Notes under the pieces: model-generated
What the model was told of the DNA's origin: nothing
Seen by the model: only the letters and a program-made list of their open reading frames with translations
The model's database searches: none
In this document: positions 1 to 6,094 of the stretch, in pieces
How the letters are laid out: the number at the start of each line of letters is the position of its first letter
Position numbering within the stretch: the first letter of the stretch is position 1
Made by a program: the position numbers and the translations under genes
NCBI GenBank assembly: GCA_040756655.1
Contig: JBFLYN010000063.1
Span: forward strand, 1-6,212
DNA: 6,212 bases
Source: JBFLYN01 sp040756655
Lineage (GTDB): Bacteria; Bacillota; Sulfobacillia; UBA8153
Direction of reading: 5' to 3'

Positions 1-106
1 AGAGGTTGGCCAGGGTACGTTTGCGGATCTTATTTCCCTCCCGCACCGATTCGCGGAGGAGGATGGCGGGGGGAGAGTTACGGTTGGGCACCACGTCGAT
101 ATACAT
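1..106 (-). CDS. IS1634-family transposase, N-terminal fragment (runs off window)
   Basis: Reading the minus strand from the ATG at 106-104 gives 35 codons to the window edge, starting MYIDVVPNRNSPPAILLRES and continuing with a basic stretch that ends KRTLANL. This opening (aromatic, hydrophobic, VPNRNSPPA, then LLRES and a K/R-rich KRTLANL) is the one I know from IS1634-type DDE transposases of Firmicutes and related phyla. Only the N-terminus is present, so the catalytic domain cannot be examined and it is unknown whether the element is intact beyond the window. No Shine-Dalgarno sequence is visible; a TATAAT box lies only 6 nt before the ATG. Its neighbour on the other side is the eroded end of a molybdenum-hydroxylase gene, so the element probably inserted into, or landed next to, that relic. 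The family call is from memory of the motif. Confidence 0.7.
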   Translation of the reverse strand, partial: MYIDVVPNRNSPPAILLRESVREGNKIRKRTLANL

Positions 107-238
107 GGCTCTATTATACCATGATATATGGCGGCCCAGGCAAGACCTAACACTTAACATACATGGGTACATCTTCCAGCAACCCCAGTTGGTGCTTTGC
201 CTCTCTACCAGGCCTAATATCCCAAAATGGCTACTCCA
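107..238. other. Junction between IS1634-like element and the molybdenum-hydroxylase relic
   Basis: No intact gene lies here. Minus-strand reading from about 250 to 200, in a frame different from the preceding piece, gives GVAILGY then a stop, AW, then a second stop. This loosely resembles the GGVAMGLGYAL segment that follows INPM in molybdopterin-binding subunits, so the relic may reach about 200. Between about 110 and 200 the sequence is probably the untranslated end of the IS1634-like element. I could not identify its terminal inverted repeat or a target-site duplication. Confidence 0.35.
113..143 (-). promoter_or_regulatory. Possible promoter of the IS1634-like transposase
   Basis: On the minus strand a perfect TATAAT lies at 118-113, with a TTGCCT at 143-138 as a candidate -35 box. 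The spacer of 19 nt is longer than the usual 17. Transcription from it would start at about the ATG at 106, giving a leaderless or nearly leaderless message, which fits the absence of a ribosome binding site. The -10 box is convincing; the -35 is weak. Confidence 0.35.
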
Positions 239-2035
239 TTACTCGGAACTTCGGATTAGCATGGGGTTGATGGCCCTCCCCACGTCCTGGGCGCTGACTA
301 ACCGAGTCACCCGTACCCGGCCCGTCGCGGGTTCCACCTCCAGCGAAGGTGCCGGCAAAGGACAGTGCCGCCCAGGCACCCAGGCTTCCCTGATCTTAAG
401 AGCCGCTTGCCGCACAGCATTGCCCACCACGGAGGTAGTACGACTGGCACAATTGCCGATGTCCAGGGGCGACACATCGGTATCCCTACCGCTCACCATC
501 ACCCACTGGGCAGGTACACCGATGGTGTCCGCAGCGATCTGGGCCATGACAGTGTTTGAACCCTGTCCGGTGTCGGATGCCCCCAGGCTGAGATTGATCG
601 TGCCGTCTTCATTGAGCCGTAAGCTGGCTGCCCAAAGTTTCCCGTCCCAAAGAAGCGAGGCTGCTCCCGTGGAGGGCACAGGCCACTCCCTGTCCCGTTA
701 GTACCCCATGGGAACTAGTCCCGCTGCCCGGCTTATGCCGTTTGGCCCAGCCGATCTGCCTGGCTCCGCGGTACAGGCAATCCTCCAGACCCGAGCTGCC
801 GACGACCGTGTGAAAAATAGGATGACGATCTCCCACCCGAATGCAGTTTTTCAACCTCAACTCAATGGGGTCCATGTTCAGAGCCTCGGCTATCTCATCG
901 GGTTGCACTTCCTGGGCGACACTGGACTGGGGATTCCCAAAGCCCCGGAAGTTGGGGTATTGGTATAGACCACCAAACCCTCATAGTGGAAGTGCAACGC
1001 CCGGTAAAGAGCTGCCCATTTCTCTCCCATAGACGAGGGGATCTGGGGGCCACCACTGGCATAGGCCCCGGTGTTGGTGATGGCCCGCAGCTTTCTGGCC
1101 ACCAAGGTGCCGTCCCGGTTGATGCCCGTCTTGAGCTCCAGGATGGCGGGATGCCTGCGGTTGGCGTAGAACTCTCTTTCCGCGTGAAAACCAGCCGGAC
1201 CGGCCGTTAGGCCCGTTGTGCCAAGAGAGCAACCAGGGCTTCTTCAAACAACTCATCCTTGCCGCCCATGGCGCCCCCCACAAATGGACGTATGACGCGC
1301 ACAGAACTTAGGGGTATGGTAAATATGCTAGTCATCAGCTGCCTGACCCTGAAAGGCACCTGAGTCGATGTCCAGATGCTTACTTTCGAACTCTGCCAGG
1401 TCGCTCAGGCAGGCATGGGGCCCCATCAGGGCCTGCTGGACAGGTTCAACTGCGTACCGACCCTCAACGATGCAGTCCGCCTGCAGAAAGCCTGCTTTCA
1501 CATCGCCCTGCGTGTATTCAACACAGCGGGCGAGGTTGCTGCCATGGCCCTCGTGGAGCAGGGGCTCCGCTGCCCCCAGGGCCTCGAGGGGATTGAATAC
1601 GGCCGGGAGTTCCTCATACTCAACGCGGATGAGGCTCTCGGCCTCCAGCACAGCGTCGTCATTTTCTTCTGTCACTGCGGCCACGCAGGCTCCCGGGTAG
1701 CGAACCTTGCCATCGATCACAACACGGTCCTGGGGGAGGAAGGTCAGATCGCCGGGAAACCAGTTGGATGTGTTGAAGCGGTGAGCTGGTGAGTCCTCAT
1801 GGGTAACAATGGCGTGTACCCCGGGCACCCGGCGGGCCCGGCTCATATCAATGGCCTTGACCATCCCGTGGGCCACAGGACTGCGTAGGATGCGCCCGGT
1901 GAGCATCCCTGGTAGCCGCATGTCCTCGGCATACTGGGCTTGGCCCGTGACCTTGGCCACAGCATCCACCATGCCCAACCGCTGGCCCACGGCTCCACGC
2001 ATGCTAGGATTCTGTCCTCTCGCTGATCCAGTCAT
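239..2035 (-). pseudogene. Molybdopterin-binding large subunit, xanthine dehydrogenase/4-hydroxybenzoyl-CoA reductase family, multiply disrupted
   Basis: The intact gene would encode the molybdopterin catalytic subunit (about 770 residues) of a molybdenum hydroxylase. The start is ATG 2035-2033, with GGGAGG about 9 nt upstream. The first piece (2035-1328) has the family opening VGQRLGMVDAVAKVTGQAQY, LRSPVAH, VPGVHAIVT and QQALMGPHACL. Later pieces lie in different frames: VRVIRPFVGGAMGGKDELFE (about 1310-1250), FYANRRHPAILELKTG (from about 1175), NFRGFGNPQ (about 955-930), EALNMDPIELRLKN (about 890-850), ASDTGQGSNTVMAQIAAD (about 580-530) and VSAQDVGRAINPM (about 295-255). Lesions seen: a frame change at about 1330-1400, an in-frame TAA at 1209-1207, frame changes near 1175, 958, 680 and 250, an apparent in-frame loss of about 100 codons near 350-380, and loss of the C-terminal part with its usual catalytic Glu region. 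It overlaps the FAD-subunit gene by 32 nt, so the two were an operon. Not functional. The substrate of the ancestor is unknown. Confidence 0.92.
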
Positions 2036-2768
2036 GTAGTCCCACCTCCCCGCGACCATGCCACTCCGGGTGGGACAGGGACTGCAAAGCTCTCTTGAGC
2101 AGATGCGGGGCTACCTTGCGCAGATGAGGACCACCCCATACCACATTGGGAGTTAGGCGCAGCATCCCCACGTTGCTGTCTACCAGCCGGGGCCAATCCG
2201 CGGCTTGGGCACCTCCCAGGGCCTCCTCCAGGGCGGGTGCCCTGTGCGGCGCCGCTCCCACCCCAACCCAGGCCACGCGCAAACAGACCTGCTCCGGAAA
2301 GCCAGCATTGCAAGCTACAGCCACTGCCAGTAGCGGAAAGTCCACCGCCTGGCGGTGAGACGTCATCACCAACCGGGCAACGAAAACCACAGGACGGTGA
2401 TTAGTTCGCCTGGGGCCAATGCCAATGGGTGCTCTGCATCATCACAGAAGAGAGCTATCGATGGCTGGGAACGGTCCGTTGACGGGCGGCCGAGCTGACG
2501 ACCACCTTGGCTCCCAAAACCATCAATAGAGGCACAAGATGGTCCCGGTACACAGCCTGGCACCTGGAGGCACGCCCGGTTACGTAGCACATGCTCCCCC
2601 CGGCCTTCAAACACAGCGGGCGCGGCACAACGCTCAATACTCCTTGCGGGCGGTTGAAGTATAGGCAGCAGGTCTCATGGCACAGGTTCCCCCCCCCCCC
2701 CCCCCCAGTGTTGCCCGGTGGCGGACTTCTGGGGAAGCAATGATCCCCGCAGCCGGTCCCTTTGCTGC
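2004..2768 (-). pseudogene. FAD subunit of a molybdenum hydroxylase (4-hydroxybenzoyl-CoA reductase beta-like), frameshifted and N-terminally truncated
   Basis: Pieces in order on the minus strand: GIIASPEVRHRATLGG (about 2750-2700); NLCHETCCLYFN through LCLKAGGSMCYVTGRASRC to LMVLGAKVVVSSA (2688 to about 2480); ALFCDDAEHPLALAPGELIT (about 2460-2400); and MTSHRQAVDFPLLAVAVAC to the C-terminus, stop at 2004-2006. These match the FAD-binding and C-terminal domains of the medium subunit of xanthine-dehydrogenase-type enzymes. Four cysteines (codons starting at 2667, 2613, 2589 and 2562) are spaced 18, 8 and 9 residues apart. That resembles the [4Fe-4S] loop peculiar to 4-hydroxybenzoyl-CoA reductase beta subunits. 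Frame changes occur at the poly-G run (2689-2706), near 2465 and near 2395. About the first 90-100 residues, with the usual AGGTDLL FAD loop, are missing; an IS110 remnant stands in their place. The gene lies directly upstream of the molybdopterin subunit and overlaps it. Confidence 0.87.
2689..2706. repeat. 18-bp homopolymer C/G tract inside the FAD-subunit relic
   Basis: Eighteen consecutive C on the plus strand (G on the coding minus strand) lie exactly where the conserved ATLGG-NLC codons of the FAD subunit would be. Before the tract the reading frame is ...ATLGG; after it, NLCHETCC continues in another frame. By counting, a tract of 16 or 19 G would join the two frames, and 18 does not. 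The family sequence would need at most about seven G here, so the tract has expanded. Length may be uncertain if it comes from sequencing or assembly. Confidence 0.95.
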
Positions 2769-2771
2769 GTT

Positions 2772-3101
2772 CGTACCCGGCCCAGTGCCATCGCACCATG
2801 GCTGAAATCCATGCTGGTGCAGATTGCCCACGCTGCCGGTGGGTCGAAGAACACCTGTCTTTCGGCACTCTCCCACCGGCTCCCGTCACGAAAGGGAAAG
2901 AAACGAGCGGCGGTGGCAGTAGGCCACGCGGTCTTGGTCATGATGTATCATCTCATCAGAGACGGTGCACACCATCGGGAACTGGGGGCTGACTACTTCG
3001 ACCATTTGGATCGGCACGCGGTAGCAAAGAGGCTGAAGAAGCGGCTTGAAACCATCGGCTTTCAGGTGGAAATACAAGATTTGGAAAAGACAGCTGCCTG
3101 A
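2772..3101 (+). pseudogene. IS110-family transposase, C-terminal remnant
   Basis: The open frame contains WLKSMLVQIAHAA (from 2799), TCLSALSHRL, RKGKKRAAVAVGHAVLVMMY, GADYFDHLDR and AVAKRLKKRLETIGFQVEIQ, ending at a TGA at 3099-3101. This is the usual end of the Tnp_20 domain of IS110/IS116/IS902 transposases: a small helix with AA, R-x-GKKRA-x-VAV-x-H, then LGADYFD and a basic RL-x-RRLE-x-LG segment. The full protein is about 320-400 residues. Only about 100 remain, so the N-terminal RuvC-like DEDD domain and the upstream region that encodes the bridge RNA in IS110-group elements are absent. The left boundary is about 2770, where recognisable FAD-subunit sequence stops on the other strand. 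It cannot be active by itself. The exact right end of the element after the stop is not identified. Confidence 0.82.
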
Positions 3102-3143
3102 ACACCTATTTTAGAGAGAGATCTGCACGTGATGTGACGCTCT

Positions 3144-3180
3144 GCCGGGGCGGAAGTTCCCGGGCATCCGGCGACTTTTT
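3144..3180 (+). terminator. Weak terminator-like hairpin after the IS110 remnant
   Basis: GCCGG at 3144-3148 can pair with CCGGC at 3168-3172, followed by GA, C and five T (3176-3180). An alternative pairing is CCGGG (3145-3149) with CCCGG (3159-3163). Either could end transcripts from the IS110 remnant and insulate the thiamine promoter, or simply be part of the right end of the IS. The long loop and the gap before the T run make this tentative. Confidence 0.3.
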
Positions 3181-3202
3181 GTAAGGAGTATACCTCTCGT
3201 CA

Positions 3203-3231
3203 TTGATTACCAGTCCAAGCTAGTATATAAT
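3203..3231 (+). promoter_or_regulatory. SigA-type promoter of the thiamine operon
   Basis: TTGATT at 3203-3208 and a perfect TATAAT at 3226-3231 are separated by 17 nt, matching the housekeeping sigma consensus closely. Transcription would begin at about 3238, immediately before the conserved TPP aptamer. That placement strongly supports this as the operon promoter. Confidence 0.88.
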
Positions 3232-3237
3232 ATGGCC

Positions 3238-3325
3238 GGAACGGGGAGCTGCTTGGTAGCGGCTGAGAAAGGGCTGTCAGCGCCTGACCCTTTGAACCTG
3301 TGGGGTAATTCCCGCGTAGGGACAG
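3238..3325 (+). ncRNA. TPP riboswitch (THI element) leader
   Basis: The leader contains the classic thi-box signatures in order: CGGGGAGCTGC-like 5' strand (from 3242), CTGAGA at 3263-3268, ACCCTTTGAACCTG at 3287-3300, and GGGTAATTCCCGCGTAGGGA at 3303-3322. The two arms would form the pyrimidine-binding and the pyrophosphate-binding helices. TPP binding stabilises the aptamer. With an intrinsic terminator directly after it, the expected outcome is premature termination when TPP is plentiful. It lies between a strong promoter and thiT, so it should control both thiT and thiN. The consensus match is very good and leaves little doubt. Confidence 0.96.
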
Positions 3326-3333
3326 TGAAAGAC

Positions 3334-3358
3334 GGCGCGCCTCCCCGGCGCGTTTTTT
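3334..3358 (+). terminator. Intrinsic terminator, expression platform of the TPP riboswitch
   Basis: CGCGCC (3336-3341), loop TCCCC, GGCGCG (3347-3352), followed by six T (3353-3358). The stem can be extended by two G-U pairs (3334-3335 with 3353-3354). It begins about ten bases after the aptamer and precedes thiT by about 40 nt, the standard layout of a transcription-attenuating OFF switch. I did not work out the alternative antiterminator pairing. Confidence 0.92.
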
Positions 3359-3399
3359 CGTGAGCCCTCCCCGTCACATCAAGTGAAGGGAGTCAGAGC

Positions 3400-3927
3400 A
3401 TGGTGAAGAGCAAACTTACTACCCGGGTCCTGGTTGAGTCCGCTTTCATGATCGCCCTTGCCTCGGTACTTAGCATGATCAAGGTCTACGAGGCACCGTA
3501 CGGCGGCTCGGTCACGTTGGGAAGCATGATTCCCATTCTGTACCTGGCCTTGCGCCACGGCACCGGGGTGGGCCTGTTTGCAGGAATCGTCTACGGTCTA
3601 GTCCAGCTAGTGCTAGGACCGTACGTAGTCCACCCGGTGCAGTTCCTCCTAGATTACCCGATCGCTTTCGGCCTGCTGGGGCTGGCTGGCCTTACCCCTC
3701 TCCGGCCGGCGGCCGGGGCAGCACTGGGCGTCGGCGGCCGCTTCATCGCCCACTGGTTGGCAGGCGTGGTGTTCTTCGCTCATTTTGCGCCCGAGGGACT
3801 AAGCCCGGCCCTGTACTCGGCCCTCTACAACGGAACCTACCTCCTGCCCGAACTAGTAGTTAGTACGGTAGTGCTGTGGCTCCTGTTACCACTACTGCAA
3901 AAGACGCGAGGCCGTGGTCGTGCCTGA
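3400..3927 (+). CDS. thiT: ThiT, thiamine-specific S component of an ECF transporter
   Basis: An integral membrane substrate-capture protein of 175 residues, the usual ThiT size, with about six hydrophobic segments. It would bind thiamine outside the cell and join the shared energising module (EcfA, EcfA', EcfT), whose genes are not in this window. Family landmarks: AL at 19-20, YGGSVTLGSMIPILYLALRH (34-53), QLVLGPYVVHPVQFLLDYP (69-87), GLAGL (94-98), RFIAHWLAGVVFF (114-126) and YSALYNGTYLLPE (139-151). His118, Tyr139 and Asn144 have the same mutual spacing as the thiamine-binding His125, Tyr146 and Asn151 that I recall from Lactococcus ThiT. The ATG is preceded by AAGGGAG at a suitable distance. 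It follows a TPP riboswitch and terminator, so it should be expressed when TPP is low. Its stop overlaps the start of thiN. Nothing looks damaged. Confidence 0.95.
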   Translation: MVKSKLTTRVLVESAFMIALASVLSMIKVYEAPYGGSVTLGSMIPILYLALRHGTGVGLFAGIVYGLVQLVLGPYVVHPVQFLLDYPIAFGLLGLAGLTPLRPAAGAALGVGGRFIAHWLAGVVFFAHFAPEGLSPALYSALYNGTYLLPELVVSTVVLWLLLPLLQKTRGRGRA

Positions 3928-4582
3928 GAGCCGCCGTTGCGTGATAGTAGCAGCCGGGCCGCACTGCTGCCCGGCCTTCCTTCGCTCACAGCTTTTTGAG
4001 GATGATTACATTATCGCCTTGGATGGTGGTTCGCTCCTGCTGGCCGCCGTCGGGATTCGCCCTCATTCTGTTTTGGGCGACCTTGACTCTCTAAACGCCA
4101 GCACCCGGGCACAGTTGCTGGGGGAGGCCAGCGAACTGCTGGTGCACCCTCAGGAGAAGGAAAAGACCGACGCCCAGTTGGCACTGGAGTTGGCCGCCGA
4201 ACGAGGTTATACGCGGGTCACCATGTACGCGGCGCTGGGAGGCCGCATCGACCACACCTTGGCCAACATCCAGCTGGTAGAGGCATATCACCAGAAGGGA
4301 ATGGACCTGGAACTCGTAGACGAACGGGGATGGGTCCGGGCCCTGGGCACCGGGCAGCACCTGGAGTTCCCCGCTGCCCCGGGTTCGGTGGTCTCGTTAA
4401 TACCGCTTACCCCCGCCGTTGTAGGAGTATCAATCCGCGGGCTCAAGTACGAGCTAACAGATGCAGTTCTCTACCGGGGCGACACCCTGGGCATATCCAA
4501 CGCCGGGTTGGGGCAAAAGGCCCGGGTCACCATAGGGCACGGGTGCGTCCTCATCACCCTGCTTATACCCCCATCACCTTGA
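3920..4582 (+). CDS. thiN: Thiamine pyrophosphokinase (thiamine diphosphokinase)
   Basis: Cytoplasmic enzyme that transfers pyrophosphate from ATP to thiamine, giving TPP and AMP, the step that traps thiamine imported by ThiT. Numbered from the GTG at 3920 (220 residues): ALDGG (33-37), GDLDS (53-57), PQEKEKTDAQLALELA (77-92), YAALGGRIDHTLANIQL (103-119), a SLIPL beta segment, GLKYEL (174-179) and GISNA (191-195). These cover the catalytic domain and the C-terminal thiamine-binding domain of the ThiN/TPK family. Two small departures from the common pattern: EKEKTD where KDKTD is usual, and GISNA where GISNE is usual. Both are conservative enough not to suggest loss of function. GTG 3914 is an alternative start. 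I prefer 3920 because GAGG at 3908-3911 is then 8 nt away. The gene overlaps thiT by 8 nt, so the two are likely translationally coupled, and its end overlaps yjbQ on the opposite strand by 20 nt. Confidence 0.93.
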   Translation: MPESRRCVIVAAGPHCCPAFLRSQLFEDDYIIALDGGSLLLAAVGIRPHSVLGDLDSLNASTRAQLLGEASELLVHPQEKEKTDAQLALELAAERGYTRVTMYAALGGRIDHTLANIQLVEAYHQKGMDLELVDERGWVRALGTGQHLEFPAAPGSVVSLIPLTPAVVGVSIRGLKYELTDAVLYRGDTLGISNAGLGQKARVTIGHGCVLITLLIPPSP

Positions 4583-4979
4583 TGATGACACGCTTGGGAC
4601 GCCTGCCGTCGAACTCGGCGTAGAACACCCGCTGCCAGGTCCCCAGGTCCAGTTGGCCGCTGGTCACGGGAACTACCACCTGGTGGTGGACAAGTATGCT
4701 CTTGAGGTGGGCATCGCCGTTGTCCTCGCCGGTCTGGTGGTGACAGTAGCCGGCCCCTAAGGGAGCCAGCCGTTCCAGCATGGCATCAAGGTCGTGCCAG
4801 AAACCTGGCTCATCGTCGTTTACGAAAACCCCGGCGGTGATGTGCATGGCCGATACCAGGCACATTCCCTCCCGGATCCCGCTCTTCTCCACTGCTGACC
4901 GCACCTGGGCGGTGATGTTGAGGTATTCCTGGCGGGTCTTGGTGTTGACCGTCAGGTATTCAGTGTGGGATTGCAGCAC
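4563..4979 (-). CDS. yjbQ: YjbQ/UPF0047 family protein (secondary thiamine-phosphate synthase-type)
   Basis: A 138-residue cytoplasmic protein, the standard length for the family. Seen from the GTG at 4979: TEYLTVNTKTRQEYLNIT (6-23), AMHITAG (44-50, in place of the common HTTAG), VNDDEPGFWHDL (53-64), HHQTGEDNGDAHLKS (80-94), GQLDLGTWQRVFYAEFDGRR (108-127) and a final VIIKVMG. These are the conserved blocks and histidines of YjbQ. Some members were reported to replace ThiE weakly in vivo, hence the name secondary thiamine-phosphate synthase; the true physiological reaction is unclear. The chosen GTG has GGGGAGG 5 nt upstream and places TEYL where the family has it. GTG 5015, preceded by GAGGAG and just after the symporter stop, would add 12 residues. 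It is downstream of a broken symporter gene and converges on thiN, so a thiamine link is plausible by context but unproven. Confidence 0.92.
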   Translation of the reverse strand: MLQSHTEYLTVNTKTRQEYLNITAQVRSAVEKSGIREGMCLVSAMHITAGVFVNDDEPGFWHDLDAMLERLAPLGAGYCHHQTGEDNGDAHLKSILVHHQVVVPVTSGQLDLGTWQRVFYAEFDGRRPKRVIIKVMGV

Positions 4980-5026
4980 GGACACCTCCCCGTAGATAGT
5001 TTCCCCAACGGCCACCGGACTCCTCT

Positions 5027-6094
5027 TTAGCCAAAGAACTCCCGCGTCTTCTTGGCTACCACCGAGCCTAACAGGAACATGGCGCCCAGGTTGACGGCCA
5101 CGCTCAAAGCTGTGAACAGGTCCTGCAACGCCCAGATGATGTCCACGTGGATGCGGGGAGCCACCAGCATGGTGAAGAATATGGCGGCCCGGTAGTAGTA
5201 CAGGGCCGGGAACAACCAACGACTTCCGGCTCCCAGGAGGTAGGTGAAGTTCTTGGTGGTAGCATAGTACATCCCCAGCATGGTGGTCCACCCAAAGGCC
5301 AGGGCACAAAGAGCCGCGAACTTCCCCCCAAAACCCGGGAAGAAATAATCGAAGGACAGGGCCACCAGTTCTCCTGCAGTAACACCTGACGTCCAAGTGC
5401 CGCTGGCCAGGATCACCAGGCCGGTGGTGGAACACAAGACCAGGGTGTCCAAGAACACCTCCACCACTCCCCAGATGCCCTGTCGGGCCGGGTGATCCAC
5501 TACGGCAGCCGCGTGGGTGGTCATGGCAGAACCGGTGGCGGCGTTACATGAAAAGGCCCCCCGGGCCAGCCCGTAGCGCAAGGCCTGGCGCACAGTGGCA
5601 CCGGCAAACCCGCCAGCGGCAGCGGCCGGGCTGAAGGCATGCTTGAAGATGGAAAGGAGCGCAGGCTTCAGAACGCTTCCACTGGCGGCCAGGGCCCACC
5701 ACCCCACGCCCAGGTATGCCGCAACCATGAGAGTGACCAGCACCTCACTGGTGGCGGCAATGCTCTTGAGTTCACCCACTACTACCAGCATGATGGTGAC
5801 GGCGATGACCAGAGCCACCAGGGACTGAGGCCAGTCCATGGCCAGGGCCAGGGCGCCGGCTACCGCCTGGGTTTGGGTAAGGTAGGAGACCGGGGGTAGT
5901 AACACCATGAGGGCAGAGATAAGGGCTAACCCTCGCCCCAGGCTCCTCCACCGGATCCCGCCTTCATATACGTGAGACCTGGTGCACACATACTCACCCA
6001 GCACCGGGCTTTTGACCCGGAAGGTTATGCCCAGGACCACCTCGGCATAGTTTAGGGTGGCCGCACAAAGACCCATGACCCACATCCATGAGCT
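5027..6094 (-). pseudogene. AGCS-family sodium/amino-acid (alanine, glycine) symporter, N-terminus removed by an IS
   Basis: About 355 codons remain of a multi-pass membrane symporter that is normally about 450 residues long. From the first in-frame ATG (6085): WMWVMGLCAATLNYAEVVLG matches the AGCS segment FWMWV..L.GM...YAE. Residues 174-202 read ARGAFSCNAATGSAMTTHAA then AVVDHPARQG, equivalent to the family motif ARG-FSNEAGMGSAP-HAAA--DHP-RQG. WALQDLFTALSVAVNLGAM near the end matches the last helices. The first about 95 residues, including the early helices that help form the sodium and substrate sites, are absent because an IS3-type end starts at about 6095. No Shine-Dalgarno sequence precedes the ATG at 6085. 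The rest of the frame is undamaged, so the insertion may be recent. The signature motif is divergent (CNAATGSAM for NEAGMGSAP), so the original substrate may not be alanine. It ends at 5027, shortly upstream of yjbQ. Confidence 0.87.

Noticed and set aside
6..701. Long plus-strand open frame of 231 codons
   Set aside because: It lies antisense to the IS1634-like start and the molybdopterin-subunit relic, and its translation resembles no family. GC-rich shadow frame.
2718..2771. First 18 codons of the plus-strand frame in front of the IS110 remnant
   Set aside because: They lie antisense to the recognisable FAD-subunit segment ASPEVRHRATLGG and do not resemble an IS110 transposase.
3102..3200. 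Possible bridge RNA or non-coding RNA next to the IS110 piece
   Set aside because: In IS110-group elements the bridge RNA is encoded upstream of the transposase, and that part is missing. I see no convincing conserved structure here apart from a weak hairpin.
4572..4584. Small hairpin CATCA-CCT-TGATG over the thiN stop codon as a terminator
   Set aside because: Stem of only five pairs with low GC content and no T run on either strand.
4563..5435. A 290-codon minus-strand frame read as one protein
   Set aside because: Only the last ~140-150 codons are YjbQ. The upstream part is the symporter gene read in the wrong frame.
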